Assembly (NCBI RefSeq): GCF_002954685.1
Contig: NZ_MSCN01000001.1
Location: 458,256-522,255 of the forward strand
Length of the DNA: 64,000 nucleotides
Origin: Polaribacter porphyrae
Lineage (GTDB): Bacteria > Bacteroidota > Bacteroidia > Flavobacteriales > Flavobacteriaceae
Direction of reading: 5' to 3'
In this document: one piece after another, positions 36,888 through 44,168 of the stretch
Layout of the letters: each line of letters starts with the position of its first letter
Numbering within the stretch: the stretch's first letter is position 1
Made by a program: the position numbers and the translations under genes
Notes under the pieces: generated by a model
The model's database searches: none
What the model was told of the DNA's origin: nothing
Seen by the model: the letters and a program-made list of their open reading frames with translations, nothing else

Positions 36888-37622
36888 ATGAATAAGAGAG
36901 AAAAGTCAATATTAGCAGGTTTATATGTGTCGAAATTCAATGAATTGGCTTTAAAGGAACTTGAATTTAAAACTTACCAAGAGTATTTTAATACTATCGG
37001 TTATTCTTTAGGTAGTAAGCCATCATCTATAAAAAATTATAGAGATGAATTTGATCCTTATTTTCCAAACTCTAGAAAAGGATGGCATAAAAGAAAAATT
37101 AGAGTTTATTGCAAAAATGTTTATGATGCTTTTAAGGATTTATCTATAGCAGAATTTTCAGAGTTAATTAAATCATTTTTGATTGATAATTATCAAATTA
37201 AAAAATTTATTAATAAAGAAATTAGAAGTGATTATTCTGAAATAATTTCTAAAAGATTATTAACGGGTAAAGCTGCTGAAGAATATTTTAAAATGGAGTT
37301 TTCAAAAATTAATTTATTTAATTCTTATTCTCTTAAAGATACAACAAATATGGCTTGTGGTTTTGATTATAAGTTGTCAATTGACAATAATTATTACTGT
37401 GTTGAAGTTAAAGGCTTAAATTCTAACAAAGGAAATATTTTGTTAACGGAAAAAGAATATTTAATAGCAGAAAAATTGAAATCAAAATATTGTTTATTTA
37501 TAGTAAAAAATTTTCAAGAGAAACCTTTCCATGAAATCATTTTTGATCCAATACATTCGAATCTAGATTTTAAAAAAGTTAAAAGAGAAGTTCTTCAAGT
37601 TAGTTATAACGCTAGTATATAG
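36888..37622 (+). CDS. probable PD-(D/E)XK nuclease, DUF3883-like
   Basis: 244 aa protein, not a housekeeping family. The C-terminal half resembles DUF3883/Mrr-type endonuclease folds: GKAAEEYFKMEF (127-138), Asp160 in CGFDYKLS, Glu173-x-Lys175 in YCVEVKGL, and a later LLTEKEYLIAEK helix, giving the D...ExK metal-binding arrangement. Residues ~1-110 are basic and helical (YQEYFNTIGYSLGSKPSSIKNYRDEFDPYF) and resemble DNA-binding parts of restriction-type enzymes. No methylase or partner gene adjoins it; it lies between pyrG and rpmH. The start is the ATG at 36888; a TTG upstream falls inside the -7 box. It may be a solitary restriction or repair nuclease. Confidence 0.75.
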   Translation: MNKREKSILAGLYVSKFNELALKELEFKTYQEYFNTIGYSLGSKPSSIKNYRDEFDPYFPNSRKGWHKRKIRVYCKNVYDAFKDLSIAEFSELIKSFLIDNYQIKKFINKEIRSDYSEIISKRLLTGKAAEEYFKMEFSKINLFNSYSLKDTTNMACGFDYKLSIDNNYYCVEVKGLNSNKGNILLTEKEYLIAEKLKSKYCLFIVKNFQEKPFHEIIFDPIHSNLDFKKVKREVLQVSYNASI

Positions 37623-37700
37623 TTTTTTAAAAGCTGTAATTTTAAAATAAACTTAAAAAATCAAAACTAAAAAAATATTTTAATTTTTTTAGAAATACTA

Positions 37701-37731
37701 TTTGTCAAAAATAAAAACAGTTGTATATTTG
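37701..37731 (+). promoter_or_regulatory. full Bacteroidota promoter of rpmH
   Basis: TTTG (37701-37704), 19 nt, TATATTTG (37724-37731). The leader to the rpmH ATG is 72 nt. Confidence 0.8.
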
Positions 37732-37803
37732 CCCACGCTTTATAATAGGTAATTATTATAAAGTAGATAAAAGAAATTAAGAAGATATTTAAAAATACAG
37801 ATA

Positions 37804-37965
37804 ATGCCAAAAAGAACGTATCAACCATCAAAAAGAAAGAGAAGAAACAAGCACGGTTTCAGAGAGAGAATGGCTTCTGCTAATGGTAGAAAGGTATTAG
37901 CGCGTAGAAGAGCTAAAGGAAGGAAAAAAATATCTGTTTCATCTGAAGCTAGACCAAAAAGATAA
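37804..37965 (+). CDS. rpmH: 50S ribosomal protein L34
   Basis: 53 aa highly basic ribosomal protein, starting [20 protein letters not shown] and containing [22 protein letters not shown], the universally conserved L34 pattern. L34 is among the smallest large-subunit proteins and helps fold 23S rRNA. It has a strong upstream promoter and its own terminator, so it is a single-gene unit here and not in the usual rnpA-rpmH-dnaA context. Confidence 0.97.
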   Translation: MPKRTYQPSKRKRRNKHGFRERMASANGRKVLARRRAKGRKKISVSSEARPKR

Positions 37966-37969
37966 ATGA

Positions 37970-37983
37970 TTAACAATTGTTAA
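37970..37983. other. 14-bp perfect palindrome after rpmH
   Basis: TTAACAATTGTTAA, 5 bp past the rpmH stop and 8 bp before the terminator. Role unknown. Confidence 0.5.
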
Positions 37984-37990
37984 TATATAA

Positions 37991-38021
37991 GGTGTTACTT
38001 TTTTAAGTAACACCTTTTTTT
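37991..38021 (+). terminator. rpmH terminator
   Basis: GGTGTTACTT (37991-38000) and AAGTAACACC (38005-38014) form a perfect 10-bp stem with a TTTT loop, followed by a run of seven T. Confidence 0.93.
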
Positions 38022-38037
38022 ATATCTAATCACTAAC

Positions 38038-38045
38038 TATTTTTG
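38038..38045 (+). promoter_or_regulatory. -7 box of carB
   Basis: TATTTTTG (TAnnTTTG) 28 bp before the carB ATG and just after the rpmH terminator. Confidence 0.55.
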
Positions 38046-38073
38046 TAAAACTTAAAAATACAACAACTTAACA

Positions 38074-40929
38074 ATGCCAAAAAGAGAAGACCTTAAATCC
38101 ATTTTAATTATTGGTTCAGGACCTATTGTAATTGGTCAAGCTTGTGAATTTGATTATTCTGGTTCACAATCTTTACGTTCTTTAAGAGAAGATGGAATAG
38201 AAACAATCTTAATCAACTCTAATCCTGCAACAATTATGACAGATCCTTCAATGGCAGATCATGTGTATTTGTTGCCTTTAACTACAAAATCTATTATTCA
38301 AATTTTAAAAGAGCATCCTCAAATTGATGCAGTTTTACCAACAATGGGAGGTCAAACTGCATTAAATCTTTGTATTGAAGCAGATGATAAAGGAATTTGG
38401 AGTGATTTTGATGTAAAAATGATTGGTGTTGACATTAATGCAATCAATGTTACTGAAGATAGAGAACAGTTTCGTAAGCTAATGGGTAAAATTGGTGTAG
38501 CAATGGCTCCTCAAGAAACTGCAACATCTTTCTTAAAAGGTAAAGAAATTGCACAAGATTTTGGTTTCCCATTAGTAATTCGTTCTTCTTATACTTTAGG
38601 AGGTGCAGGAGCATCAATAGTTTATGACCCAAAAGATTTTGATGAATTATTACGTAGAGGTTTAGAAGCATCCCCAATTCATGAAGTGATGATTGATAAA
38701 GCTATGATGGGTTGGAAAGAATACGAACTAGAATTGTTGAGAGATAAAAATGATAACGTTGTTATTATTTGTTCAATCGAAAATATGGATCCAATGGGTA
38801 TTCATACAGGAGATTCTATTACTGTTGCTCCTGCAATGACATTGTCTGACAAAACATATCAGAAAATGCGTGATATGGCTATACATATGATGCGTTCTAT
38901 TGGAGATTTTGAGGGTGGTTGTAATGTGCAATTTGCAGTTTCTCCTGATGAAAAAGAAGATATTATTGCCATTGAAATTAATCCACGTGTTTCTCGTTCA
39001 TCAGCATTGGCTAGTAAAGCAACTGGATATCCAATTGCAAAAGTGGCTACAAAATTAGCTATTGGTTATACATTAGATGAATTAGAAAATCAAATTACAA
39101 AATCTACATCAGCTTTATTTGAGCCAACTTTAGATTATGTTATTGTAAAAATTCCACGTTGGAATTTCGATAAATTCGAAGGTTCAGACAGAACTCTAGG
39201 ATTACAAATGAAAGCTGTTGGTGAAGTGATGGGTATTGGACGTTCTTTCCAAGAAGCATTGCATAAAGCAACTCAATCTTTAGAAATTAAAAGAAATGGA
39301 TTAGGTGCAGATGGAAAAGGATACAAAGATTATAATCAAATTATTGAAAAATTAACCAACGCAAGTTGGGATCGTGTTTTTGCAATTTATGATGCTATAG
39401 CATTAGGAATTCCACTAACTCAAATTTATGATATCACTAAAATTGATATGTGGTATTTAAAACAATATGAAGAATTGTTTCAACTTCAGAAAGAGATTTC
39501 ATCTTATACAATTGATACAATTCAAAGAGATTTATTATTAGAAGCTAAACAAAAAGGGTATGGAGATAGACAAATCGCTCATATGCTAGATTGTTACGAA
39601 AGTGAAGTCTATACTAAAAGAGAAGAACTTAAAATTCAACGTGTTTATAAGTTAGTAGATACTTGTGCTGCCGAGTTTGAAGCGAAAACACCTTATTATT
39701 ATTCAACTTTCGAAAATGAAGTAAAAACTGCAGATGGAGAGATTGTTGTTGCCAATGAAAGTATTGTTTCTGATAAAAAGAAAATTGTTGTTTTAGGTTC
39801 AGGACCAAACAGAATTGGTCAAGGAATTGAATTTGATTATTGTTGTGTGCATGGAGTTTTAGCAGCTGCAGAATGTGGTTATGAAACCATTATGATTAAC
39901 TGTAATCCAGAAACAGTTTCCACAGATTTTGACACAGCAGATAAATTATATTTTGAACCCGTTTTTTGGGAACATATTTACGACATCATCAGACATGAAA
40001 AGCCAGAGGGAGTTATTGTACAATTAGGAGGGCAAACTGCTTTAAAATTAGCTGAAAAGTTAACTAAATACGGAATTAAAATTATAGGAACTTCTTTTGA
40101 GGCTTTAGATATTGCTGAAGATAGAGGTCGTTTTTCATCAATGTTGAAAGAAAATAACATTCCTTATCCAGAGTTTGGTATTGCAGAAACTGCAGATGAA
40201 GCTTTAGCTTTGGCTGATGAATTAAACTTTCCGATTTTGGTAAGACCTTCTTACGTTTTAGGAGGACAAGGGATGAAAATTGTTATCAATAAAGAAGAAC
40301 TTATTGAGCATGTTGTAGATTTATTACGTGGCATGCCAGGAAACAAATTATTGTTAGATCATTATTTAGATGGTGCTATTGAAGCAGAAGCTGATGCTAT
40401 TTGTGATGCTGATGGAAATGTATATATCATTGGAATTATGGAGCATATAGAACCGTGTGGAATTCATTCAGGAGATTCTAATGCTACTTTACCTGCTTTT
40501 AATTTAGGAGAATTTGTAATGCAACAAATTAAAGATCATACACATACTATTGCAAGAGCTTTAAAAACTGTTGGTTTGATAAATATTCAGTTTGCAATTA
40601 AACATGATACTGTGTATATTATTGAAGCCAATCCTAGAGCATCTAGAACAGTTCCTTTCATTGCAAAAGCGTATAAAGAGCCTTATGTAAATTATGCTAC
40701 GAAAGTAATGCTAGGAGAGAAAAAGGTTACTGATTTTGATTTTAGACCAGAGTTAGATGGTTATGCTATTAAACAACCTGTTTTCTCTTTTAATAAATTC
40801 CCAAATGTAGATAAGAAGTTAGGACCAGAAATGAAATCTACAGGAGAGAGTATTTTATTTATTGATAGCTTAAAAGACGATGATTTTTACGATTTATATT
40901 CTCGTAGAAAAATGTATTTGAGTAAATAG
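38074..40929 (+). CDS. carB: carbamoyl-phosphate synthase large chain, lacking MGS domain
   Basis: 951 aa subunit making carbamoyl phosphate for arginine and pyrimidine synthesis. Two homologous ATP-grasp halves are visible: SGPIVIGQACEFDYSG and PTMGGQTALN in the first, SGPNRIGQGIEFDYCC and VQLGGQTALK in the second, each with the ADP-forming glycine loops. E. coli CarB is ~1,073 aa; here the chain ends right after FNKFPNVDKKLGPEMKSTGE plus 27 residues, so the C-terminal MGS-like allosteric domain is absent, as I recall for Flavobacteriia. Its last 12 codons are repeated at 44064-44099. Confidence 0.96.
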   Translation: MPKREDLKSILIIGSGPIVIGQACEFDYSGSQSLRSLREDGIETILINSNPATIMTDPSMADHVYLLPLTTKSIIQILKEHPQIDAVLPTMGGQTALNLCIEADDKGIWSDFDVKMIGVDINAINVTEDREQFRKLMGKIGVAMAPQETATSFLKGKEIAQDFGFPLVIRSSYTLGGAGASIVYDPKDFDELLRRGLEASPIHEVMIDKAMMGWKEYELELLRDKNDNVVIICSIENMDPMGIHTGDSITVAPAMTLSDKTYQKMRDMAIHMMRSIGDFEGGCNVQFAVSPDEKEDIIAIEINPRVSRSSALASKATGYPIAKVATKLAIGYTLDELENQITKSTSALFEPTLDYVIVKIPRWNFDKFEGSDRTLGLQMKAVGEVMGIGRSFQEALHKATQSLEIKRNGLGADGKGYKDYNQIIEKLTNASWDRVFAIYDAIALGIPLTQIYDITKIDMWYLKQYEELFQLQKEISSYTIDTIQRDLLLEAKQKGYGDRQIAHMLDCYESEVYTKREELKIQRVYKLVDTCAAEFEAKTPYYYSTFENEVKTADGEIVVANESIVSDKKKIVVLGSGPNRIGQGIEFDYCCVHGVLAAAECGYETIMINCNPETVSTDFDTADKLYFEPVFWEHIYDIIRHEKPEGVIVQLGGQTALKLAEKLTKYGIKIIGTSFEALDIAEDRGRFSSMLKENNIPYPEFGIAETADEALALADELNFPILVRPSYVLGGQGMKIVINKEELIEHVVDLLRGMPGNKLLLDHYLDGAIEAEADAICDADGNVYIIGIMEHIEPCGIHSGDSNATLPAFNLGEFVMQQIKDHTHTIARALKTVGLINIQFAIKHDTVYIIEANPRASRTVPFIAKAYKEPYVNYATKVMLGEKKVTDFDFRPELDGYAIKQPVFSFNKFPNVDKKLGPEMKSTGESILFIDSLKDDDFYDLYSRRKMYLSK
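40894..40929 (+). repeat. direct repeat, left copy (carB 3' end)
   Basis: The 36 bp encoding LYSRRKMYLSK-stop at the end of intact carB. It matches 44064-44099 at 32 of 36 bases. Confidence 0.85.
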
Positions 40930-40954
40930 TTTCAGTTGTATTTTAATATTATAA

Positions 40955-40995
40955 AACCTTCAATTCTAAATTCAGAATTGGAGGTTGTTTTTTTT
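40955..40995. terminator. terminator after carB
   Basis: AACCTTCAATTCT (40955-40967) pairs with AGAATTGGAGGTT (40974-40986), 13 pairs with one T-G, then G and a run of eight T. The tail reaches the end of the convergent serine-hydrolase gene. Confidence 0.92.
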
Positions 40996-42673
40996 AGTTT
41001 GAATACAGTTTTTTAAACTTTAAGTTTCTTGCTCTACTACCCCTGTTGAGGTAAAATTCATTTACAGTATTTCCACTAGTTTTAAAGATAATTGAACTTG
41101 CCAATTCTTTGTTTGGAATAAAAATTTCTGCTGTTTTATCTTTTAAAAGTACGCTTCCATATTTTGTGCCTGATAATTCAAGTTGGTTTTCTATTTCTTT
41201 AATTTTTACAAACACTTCTAACTCTGAACTATAATAAGTACCAACATAATCATCAAAATTTAATAGATTTTTTTTAATATCATCATTTTTTGGTTGTAAT
41301 TTTTTTAAAGCTCCAATTTGGTTACCATTTTGGAATACATTAGCCTCCATCAGCTTTGTTTTCTTATTCATTTTAAACTCAACTAAACCATTATTAGGAA
41401 GTTGAAATTTTGTGTTTGATAAAGCAAAGACTTCATCTTTTTCTCTGCCTTGTAGTTGAAGAAATAGCTTCTTTTCTTCTAAAGAAACAATCACTTCCAT
41501 TTCATTGTTGAATAAATATTTGCCAGTATATTTTTCGAGAATTTTTGTGGACACAGTTAACCTTTTGATTTCTTTTTTCTCACTATTTTTTACTGTTTTT
41601 TTATCTAAAAGGATTTCAAGTATTTTAAAACCAAAGTCTTCTAGTGGATTTAAATTACCAAAGTTACTCAATATCACAAAAGAGAAATTATCTTCTGGAA
41701 ATATTGCAATTTGACTTCTAAAACCAGCTGGTGTTGCTCCAGAATGTTCTATCTTTAAACTCTTTTTATAAGAACCAATACCTAAACCAAATCCATAATT
41801 TACTGGAGTATTTGTATTCAACTTTCCTTTTGTTTTCATCAATTTAAATACTTTTGGAAATTTTATGTCATTCTCTAAATAAAGCATCCATTTAGACATA
41901 TCCTCAATAGTACTATAAACAGCACTAGATCCAATTAGTGACATCCCATTATTTTGCTGATAACTAAATGAACTCTCATTTTTGTAATAAGCAATAGCTC
42001 TATTTTTAATAAGTTGGCTAGGATTATCATTAACAAAAGTATTCTTCATTTTTAAAGGGATAAATATATTTTCATGACACCATTTTTTGAAAGACAAATT
42101 TGTAACTCTTTCAACAATAACTGCTAGTAAAACATAGTTTGTGTTTGAATAATCGTATTCAGAGCCTACTTTAAAGTTTAATTCTGTTTGATTTTTTATA
42201 AGATATAATGCCTCTTCAACAGTGAAATTGCCTCTAAAATTTGATAAACCAAATAATTCTCCAACATCTCTTAATCCACTTGTATGATATACCAAGTTTT
42301 TAAGACGTATTGTACTCTTTATATTTTTTAATTCAGGCAAATATTTTAAAACATTACCGTCTAAATACAATTTGTTTTCAAGAATAAGTTTAGCTATTGC
42401 AAAACCAGTAAATTGTTTGGCCAATGAAGCCATATCAAAAACTGAATTTTTATTCAATTTTCTATCATATTCCATGTTTTCATAGCCAAATGAATTGGAA
42501 TAGACTACTTCATTATTTTGTGCAATAGCCACAGAAAATCCAGGACTCACCTCTTTTTTATTCTGCCACTCTGTAAATATTTTTTTTATATCATCTAGTT
42601 TTTGATTTTGAGTATATAAATTTGAGCTAATTGAGATACTTATAAAAAGTATTATTAAGTTAAACTTTTTCAT
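40994..42673 (-). CDS. serine hydrolase, beta-lactamase/class C PBP-like
   Basis: 559 aa exported protein of the beta-lactamase superfamily. Signal peptide ~1-20, catalytic domain ~25-365 with Ser83-x-x-Lys86 (MASLAKQF), Tyr175-Ser-Asn177 (YDYSNTNY) and His310-Ser-Gly (IEHSGATPAG). The remaining ~190 residues form lipocalin-like strands, as in many Bacteroidota esterase/peptidase relatives; a true antibiotic-destroying lactamase is unlikely. It overlaps the upstream two-helix protein gene by 14 bp and ends a four-gene minus-strand unit led by an ECF sigma region. This unit lies inside the carB 3'-end duplication. Confidence 0.9.
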   Translation of the reverse strand: MKKFNLIILFISISISSNLYTQNQKLDDIKKIFTEWQNKKEVSPGFSVAIAQNNEVVYSNSFGYENMEYDRKLNKNSVFDMASLAKQFTGFAIAKLILENKLYLDGNVLKYLPELKNIKSTIRLKNLVYHTSGLRDVGELFGLSNFRGNFTVEEALYLIKNQTELNFKVGSEYDYSNTNYVLLAVIVERVTNLSFKKWCHENIFIPLKMKNTFVNDNPSQLIKNRAIAYYKNESSFSYQQNNGMSLIGSSAVYSTIEDMSKWMLYLENDIKFPKVFKLMKTKGKLNTNTPVNYGFGLGIGSYKKSLKIEHSGATPAGFRSQIAIFPEDNFSFVILSNFGNLNPLEDFGFKILEILLDKKTVKNSEKKEIKRLTVSTKILEKYTGKYLFNNEMEVIVSLEEKKLFLQLQGREKDEVFALSNTKFQLPNNGLVEFKMNKKTKLMEANVFQNGNQIGALKKLQPKNDDIKKNLLNFDDYVGTYYSSELEVFVKIKEIENQLELSGTKYGSVLLKDKTAEIFIPNKELASSIIFKTSGNTVNEFYLNRGSRARNLKFKKLYSN

Positions 42674-42992
42674 GGTGCGTATTTTTTATGTTTAAGTTAT
42701 GTTGGAACTGAAAGAATATGAGTAAGAGACTAATTATCGCTAAAATTATGTTTATAAATAAATTGTTGTAAGTTTCACGCTGTTTTACAGAAATAAAATC
42801 TGTGAAAATAAAAATTGAAAACACGACAAATAACAAAAGAAAAGTGATTGCAGTTCTTAAATATTTTCTTTTTTTCTTTTTATAATAAGCCTGTTTTTTT
42901 AACTGCATTACTACAGTTGTATCAAAATTAAGATGTTTATAATCTATATTGGCTTTGTTAAAAAGATTCTTTAAATGTTTTTCAGTATTCAT
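42660..42992 (-). CDS. two-helix membrane protein, possible anti-sigma factor
   Basis: 110 aa, not recognised by family. The first ~45 residues are soluble, with a basic stretch YYKKKKRKYLRT at the membrane border, followed by two hydrophobic helices (AITFLLLFVVFSIFIFTDFI and NIILAIISLLLIFFQF). It overlaps the sigma gene upstream by 4 bp (ATGA) and the hydrolase gene downstream by 14 bp, so the three are translated together. A membrane protein coupled this tightly to an ECF sigma factor is usually its anti-sigma factor; that role is inferred only from context. Confidence 0.75.
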   Translation of the reverse strand: MNTEKHLKNLFNKANIDYKHLNFDTTVVMQLKKQAYYKKKKRKYLRTAITFLLLFVVFSIFIFTDFISVKQRETYNNLFINIILAIISLLLIFFQFQHNLNIKNTHHEKV

Positions 42993-43540
42993 ATTTTAAA
43001 ATTTTTTTCATAGGATGAATGTAAATAGTGGTACAAGTTTTTTCTACCTCTATGTAAAAGCACTTTTATATTACTACTAGAAAATGATGTTACTTCTTCA
43101 ATTTCTGAAATAGAAGACTCTTCTAAATAATATAAACGAATGCATATAGCTTCTTTTTGAGACAGAAGATTTAATCCTTTTTCTAATAGTATATTTAGTT
43201 CATTTTTGTCTATTTTCTCAATGCCAGTGTTGAGTTCAATATCTTCGTTTTTTGAAAAATCAGATAAAAGATGTATTGCTTTTACTTTTTTTTTAGCTAG
43301 TTTTAATGAGTTGTTTATAGCTATCTTACAAACCCAAGTAGAAAACTTACTATCTCCTTTAAAAGAGTCTAAAACTTCAAACGCTTTTACAAAACTATCT
43401 TGAACTGCATCTTTAGCATCAGCTTCATTTTTTAAAATAGATAAGGCACAATGGAATACAATTTTTTGATATTTTTTAACCAAAAACCCATAGGCATCAA
43501 TATCTCCATTTAATACTCTTTTAATATAGATTTCATCCAT
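42989..43540 (-). CDS. ECF-type RNA polymerase sigma factor
   Basis: 183 aa group 4 sigma factor. Region 2 spans ~8-80 (YGFLVKKYQKIVFHCALSIL, EADAKDAVQDSFVKAF, FSTWVCKIAINNSL) and region 4 ~115-172 (LSQKEAICIRLYYLEESSISEIEEVTSFSSSNIKVLLHRGRK with its helix-turn-helix). There is no region 3. It would direct transcription of a small regulon, probably including its own cassette. The next gene starts within its last codons. It lies in the DNA between the two carB ends. Confidence 0.93.
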   Translation of the reverse strand: MDEIYIKRVLNGDIDAYGFLVKKYQKIVFHCALSILKNEADAKDAVQDSFVKAFEVLDSFKGDSKFSTWVCKIAINNSLKLAKKKVKAIHLLSDFSKNEDIELNTGIEKIDKNELNILLEKGLNLLSQKEAICIRLYYLEESSISEIEEVTSFSSSNIKVLLHRGRKNLYHYLHSSYEKNFKI

Positions 43541-43549
43541 AAGAGAGTA

Positions 43550-43882
43550 CTAATTGTTTTCTTGATATTTTTTGATAAAGAAAAAAGAGAAAATCAATCC
43601 AATACCACCAAAGCAAAAAATTAATGCTGGATATAAGATATTATCTATATTTGAGTTAATTACTCTAATTATGTATGCTGTTAAGATTCCAATACCAATA
43701 CCTAGAGACAAAAAGCCAAATTTTATTTCTAAAAAATCTTTATGTTTTGATGTTATATAGATTCCTTTTTCTATGCGTAACATTCTTTCTAAATGTCTGC
43801 TTTTTAAAAAAGAATAGATGGTAATACCAGCTATAACTGCAATTATTGTAAGCACGATTCCTGGTTCTAAAGATAAATTCAT
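43550..43882 (-). CDS. small membrane protein, DUF6249-like
   Basis: 110 aa. An N-terminal helix (GIVLTIIAVIAGITIYSFL), the charged segment RHLERMLRIEKGIYI that recalls DUF6249 proteins, and two further helices (FLSLGIGIGILTAYII and ALIFCFGGIGLIFSFFFI). Such proteins often accompany ECF sigma genes in Bacteroidota. The start is the ATG giving MNLSLEPG; the 19 extra codons upstream contain no ordinary signal. It is the first gene of the cassette, 9 bp before the sigma gene. Confidence 0.75.
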   Translation of the reverse strand: MNLSLEPGIVLTIIAVIAGITIYSFLKSRHLERMLRIEKGIYITSKHKDFLEIKFGFLSLGIGIGILTAYIIRVINSNIDNILYPALIFCFGGIGLIFSFFFIKKYQENN

Positions 43883-43918
43883 AATTACTGTTTTAAAATA
43901 TGATACTTTTAAATGACT

Positions 43919-43939
43919 TTTGGTTACAAAATAAACCAA
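43919..43939 (-). promoter_or_regulatory. operator-like inverted repeat upstream of the ECF cassette
   Basis: TTGGTT and AACCAA flank 8 bp (43920-43939), ~38 bp upstream of the first cassette gene. No TAnnTTTG box is present, compatible with control by an alternative sigma. Confidence 0.3.
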
Positions 43940-44063
43940 TATAATTTAAATGATTTTTTTAAATAACTGTAAGTCAGTAATTTAAAATTTTTATGATAGA
44001 TGAAATATAAGTGAGTATGGTTTTTGTGGTAAGATGACTATACTCTTAATTAAGTTTTTTGTT

Positions 44064-44099
44064 TTATATTCTCGTAGAAAGATGTATTTAAGTAAGTAA
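44064..44099 (+). pseudogene. displaced carB 3'-end remnant (direct repeat, right copy)
   Basis: 36 bp reading LYSRRKMYLSK-stop in frame, identical in protein to the end of intact carB 3,170 bp upstream. The four base differences are AAA/AAG, TTG/TTA, AAA/AAG and TAG/TAA, all third position and silent. Codons before it no longer resemble CarB. It is followed 18 bp later by a strong terminator, as an original carB end would be. Together with 40894-40929 it brackets the ECF cassette. Confidence 0.85.
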
Positions 44100-44117
44100 T
44101 TTTACTGATATTTAAAT

Positions 44118-44147
44118 AAAAAAGCATCCAAATTGGATGCTTTTTTT
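44118..44147. terminator. bidirectional terminator
   Basis: AAAAAAGCATCCAA pairs with TTGGATGCTTTTTT (44118-44146), T-runs on both strands. It ends the minus-strand fah gene and probably once ended carB. Confidence 0.92.
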
Positions 44148-44168
44148 ATTTAATGAGAATTTTTATTC

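Noticed and set aside
40994..42673. antibiotic-resistance beta-lactamase
   Set aside because: The SxxK, YxN and HSG motifs fit the class C/PBP-like superfamily, but the long lipocalin-like C-terminus and HSG box point to an esterase/peptidase relative, not a resistance enzyme.
40930..44063. integrative element with its own recombinase
   Set aside because: I found no integrase, excisionase, relaxase or transposase in the bracketed DNA; insertion is supported only by the carB 3'-end duplication.
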